Assembly: GCA_003646525.1 (NCBI GenBank)
Contig: QMKU01000010.1
Coordinates: 1 to 13,441 of the forward strand
Length of the DNA stretch: 13,441 nt
Direction: 5' to 3'
Source: Campylobacterota bacterium
Lineage (GTDB): Bacteria; Campylobacterota; Campylobacteria; Campylobacterales; Sulfurovaceae
Both the position numbers and the translations under genes were made by a program. Under the pieces are notes generated by a model. That model worked only from the letters and a program-made list of their open reading frames with translations, ran no database searches and was not told the origin of the DNA. This document shows, piece after piece, positions 13,032 to 13,441 of the stretch (its first letter is position 1; every line of letters begins with the position of its first letter).

Positions 13032-13441
13032 ATGCAACCACATGAAATTAGACCTGATACACAACTCTGTACAATTTTGGGATACAATGCACAGACAGGA
13101 TATAGTAGAAAATATTTCAGCAAAATTATGAAGCACAATGGGATCAATGCTACGGCTATCGCACTCAATATCACAGATGAGCACTTTGATTTTACGATGA
13201 GTAGCGTAGGTAAATCTAAAGTAGACAAGATGATCATCGAGCAGGAGTTTCAGCATGAAGCTGTCAGATATTGCGATAGTTTGGATGCATGCGCAAAAAG
13301 AGTTGAGCGGATAGATTTTATCGAAGTGAAAGAGGGAATAGTGCAGGGGTATTGTCTGGATGATGAGCTGACCAAGTTGTTTAAAAATCCAGAATATATC
13401 GATGATCAGATTCGCTTTGTTGCCAAAATGATGTTGATTGC
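13032..13441 (+). CDS. Shikimate dehydrogenase-like protein, N-terminal part (runs off the window)
   Basis: The open frame covers 136 codons and continues past the window end. Residues 13-46 (CTILGYNAQTGYSRKYFSKI, then MKHNGINATAIALNI) resemble the start of shikimate dehydrogenases (G.P..HS.SP..HN..F...G....Y..l.v), an alpha/beta substrate-binding domain. The usual SLSP serines and the HN pair are not preserved, so a true biosynthetic AroE is doubtful; a paralogue with another role is more likely. AGGAGAG (13022-13028) overlaps the previous stop codon and gives a good ribosome-binding site, so the gene is the next member of the chaperone-ferredoxin operon. Without the C-terminal NAD(P)-binding half the assignment is weak. 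Confidence 0.45.
   Translation, partial: MQPHEIRPDTQLCTILGYNAQTGYSRKYFSKIMKHNGINATAIALNITDEHFDFTMSSVGKSKVDKMIIEQEFQHEAVRYCDSLDACAKRVERIDFIEVKEGIVQGYCLDDELTKLFKNPEYIDDQIRFVAKMMLI

Overview
The window looks like chromosomal DNA of a sulfur- or hydrogen-metabolising member of the Campylobacterota (Epsilonproteobacteria), of the Sulfurimonas/Sulfurovum/Sulfuricurvum kind. The basis is HobA, a DnaA-binding protein known from this phylum, in the order aspartokinase - HobA - short DNA polymerase III delta' - dihydropteroate synthase, together with a membrane-bound molybdenum respiratory enzyme. The genus cannot be fixed from this sequence alone. Every gene found lies on the + strand.

Region 1 (1-3064) is one tightly packed housekeeping operon: the end of lysC, hobA, holB, folP and a small exported protein of unknown function. 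Gaps are 5 bases or fewer and several start and stop codons overlap. A short hairpin with a T-run follows the last gene. Region 2 (3086-4160) is looser. It holds an isolated AT-rich DEDDh-type exonuclease gene, preceded by a 22-bp palindrome with one bulged base and followed by about 310 bp of nested inverted repeats with no gene. Region 3 (4161-5689) is the overlapping pair tlyA and ribF (rRNA methylation; FMN and FAD synthesis).

Region 4 (5690-13441) is a respiratory module. It encodes a four-cluster ferredoxin subunit, an eight-helix NrfD/PsrC membrane subunit and a 1112-residue Tat-exported molybdopterin catalytic subunit, each behind a very strong ribosome-binding site. A 280-bp spacer with a long hairpin and a REPIN-like palindrome follows. 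Then come a TorD-type chaperone, a 20-cysteine polyferredoxin with a C-terminal zinc-ribbon-like motif, and the start of a gene resembling the shikimate dehydrogenase N-terminal domain. The expected arrangement is a periplasmic catalytic subunit that passes electrons through the ferredoxin subunit to, or from, the quinone pool via NrfD, with the chaperone assisting cofactor loading before export. The substrate (polysulfide, thiosulfate, tetrathionate, sulfite, arsenic oxyanion or another) cannot be read from the sequence.

No clear new defence or mobile system is visible. The least explained content is the palindromic intergenic DNA: two elements of about 105-120 bp and an exact 17-bp sequence shared by two spacers more than 7 kb apart. 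Also notable are the exonuclease with an altered metal-ligand motif, the unusually long molybdoenzyme of unknown substrate, and the unusual polyferredoxin.
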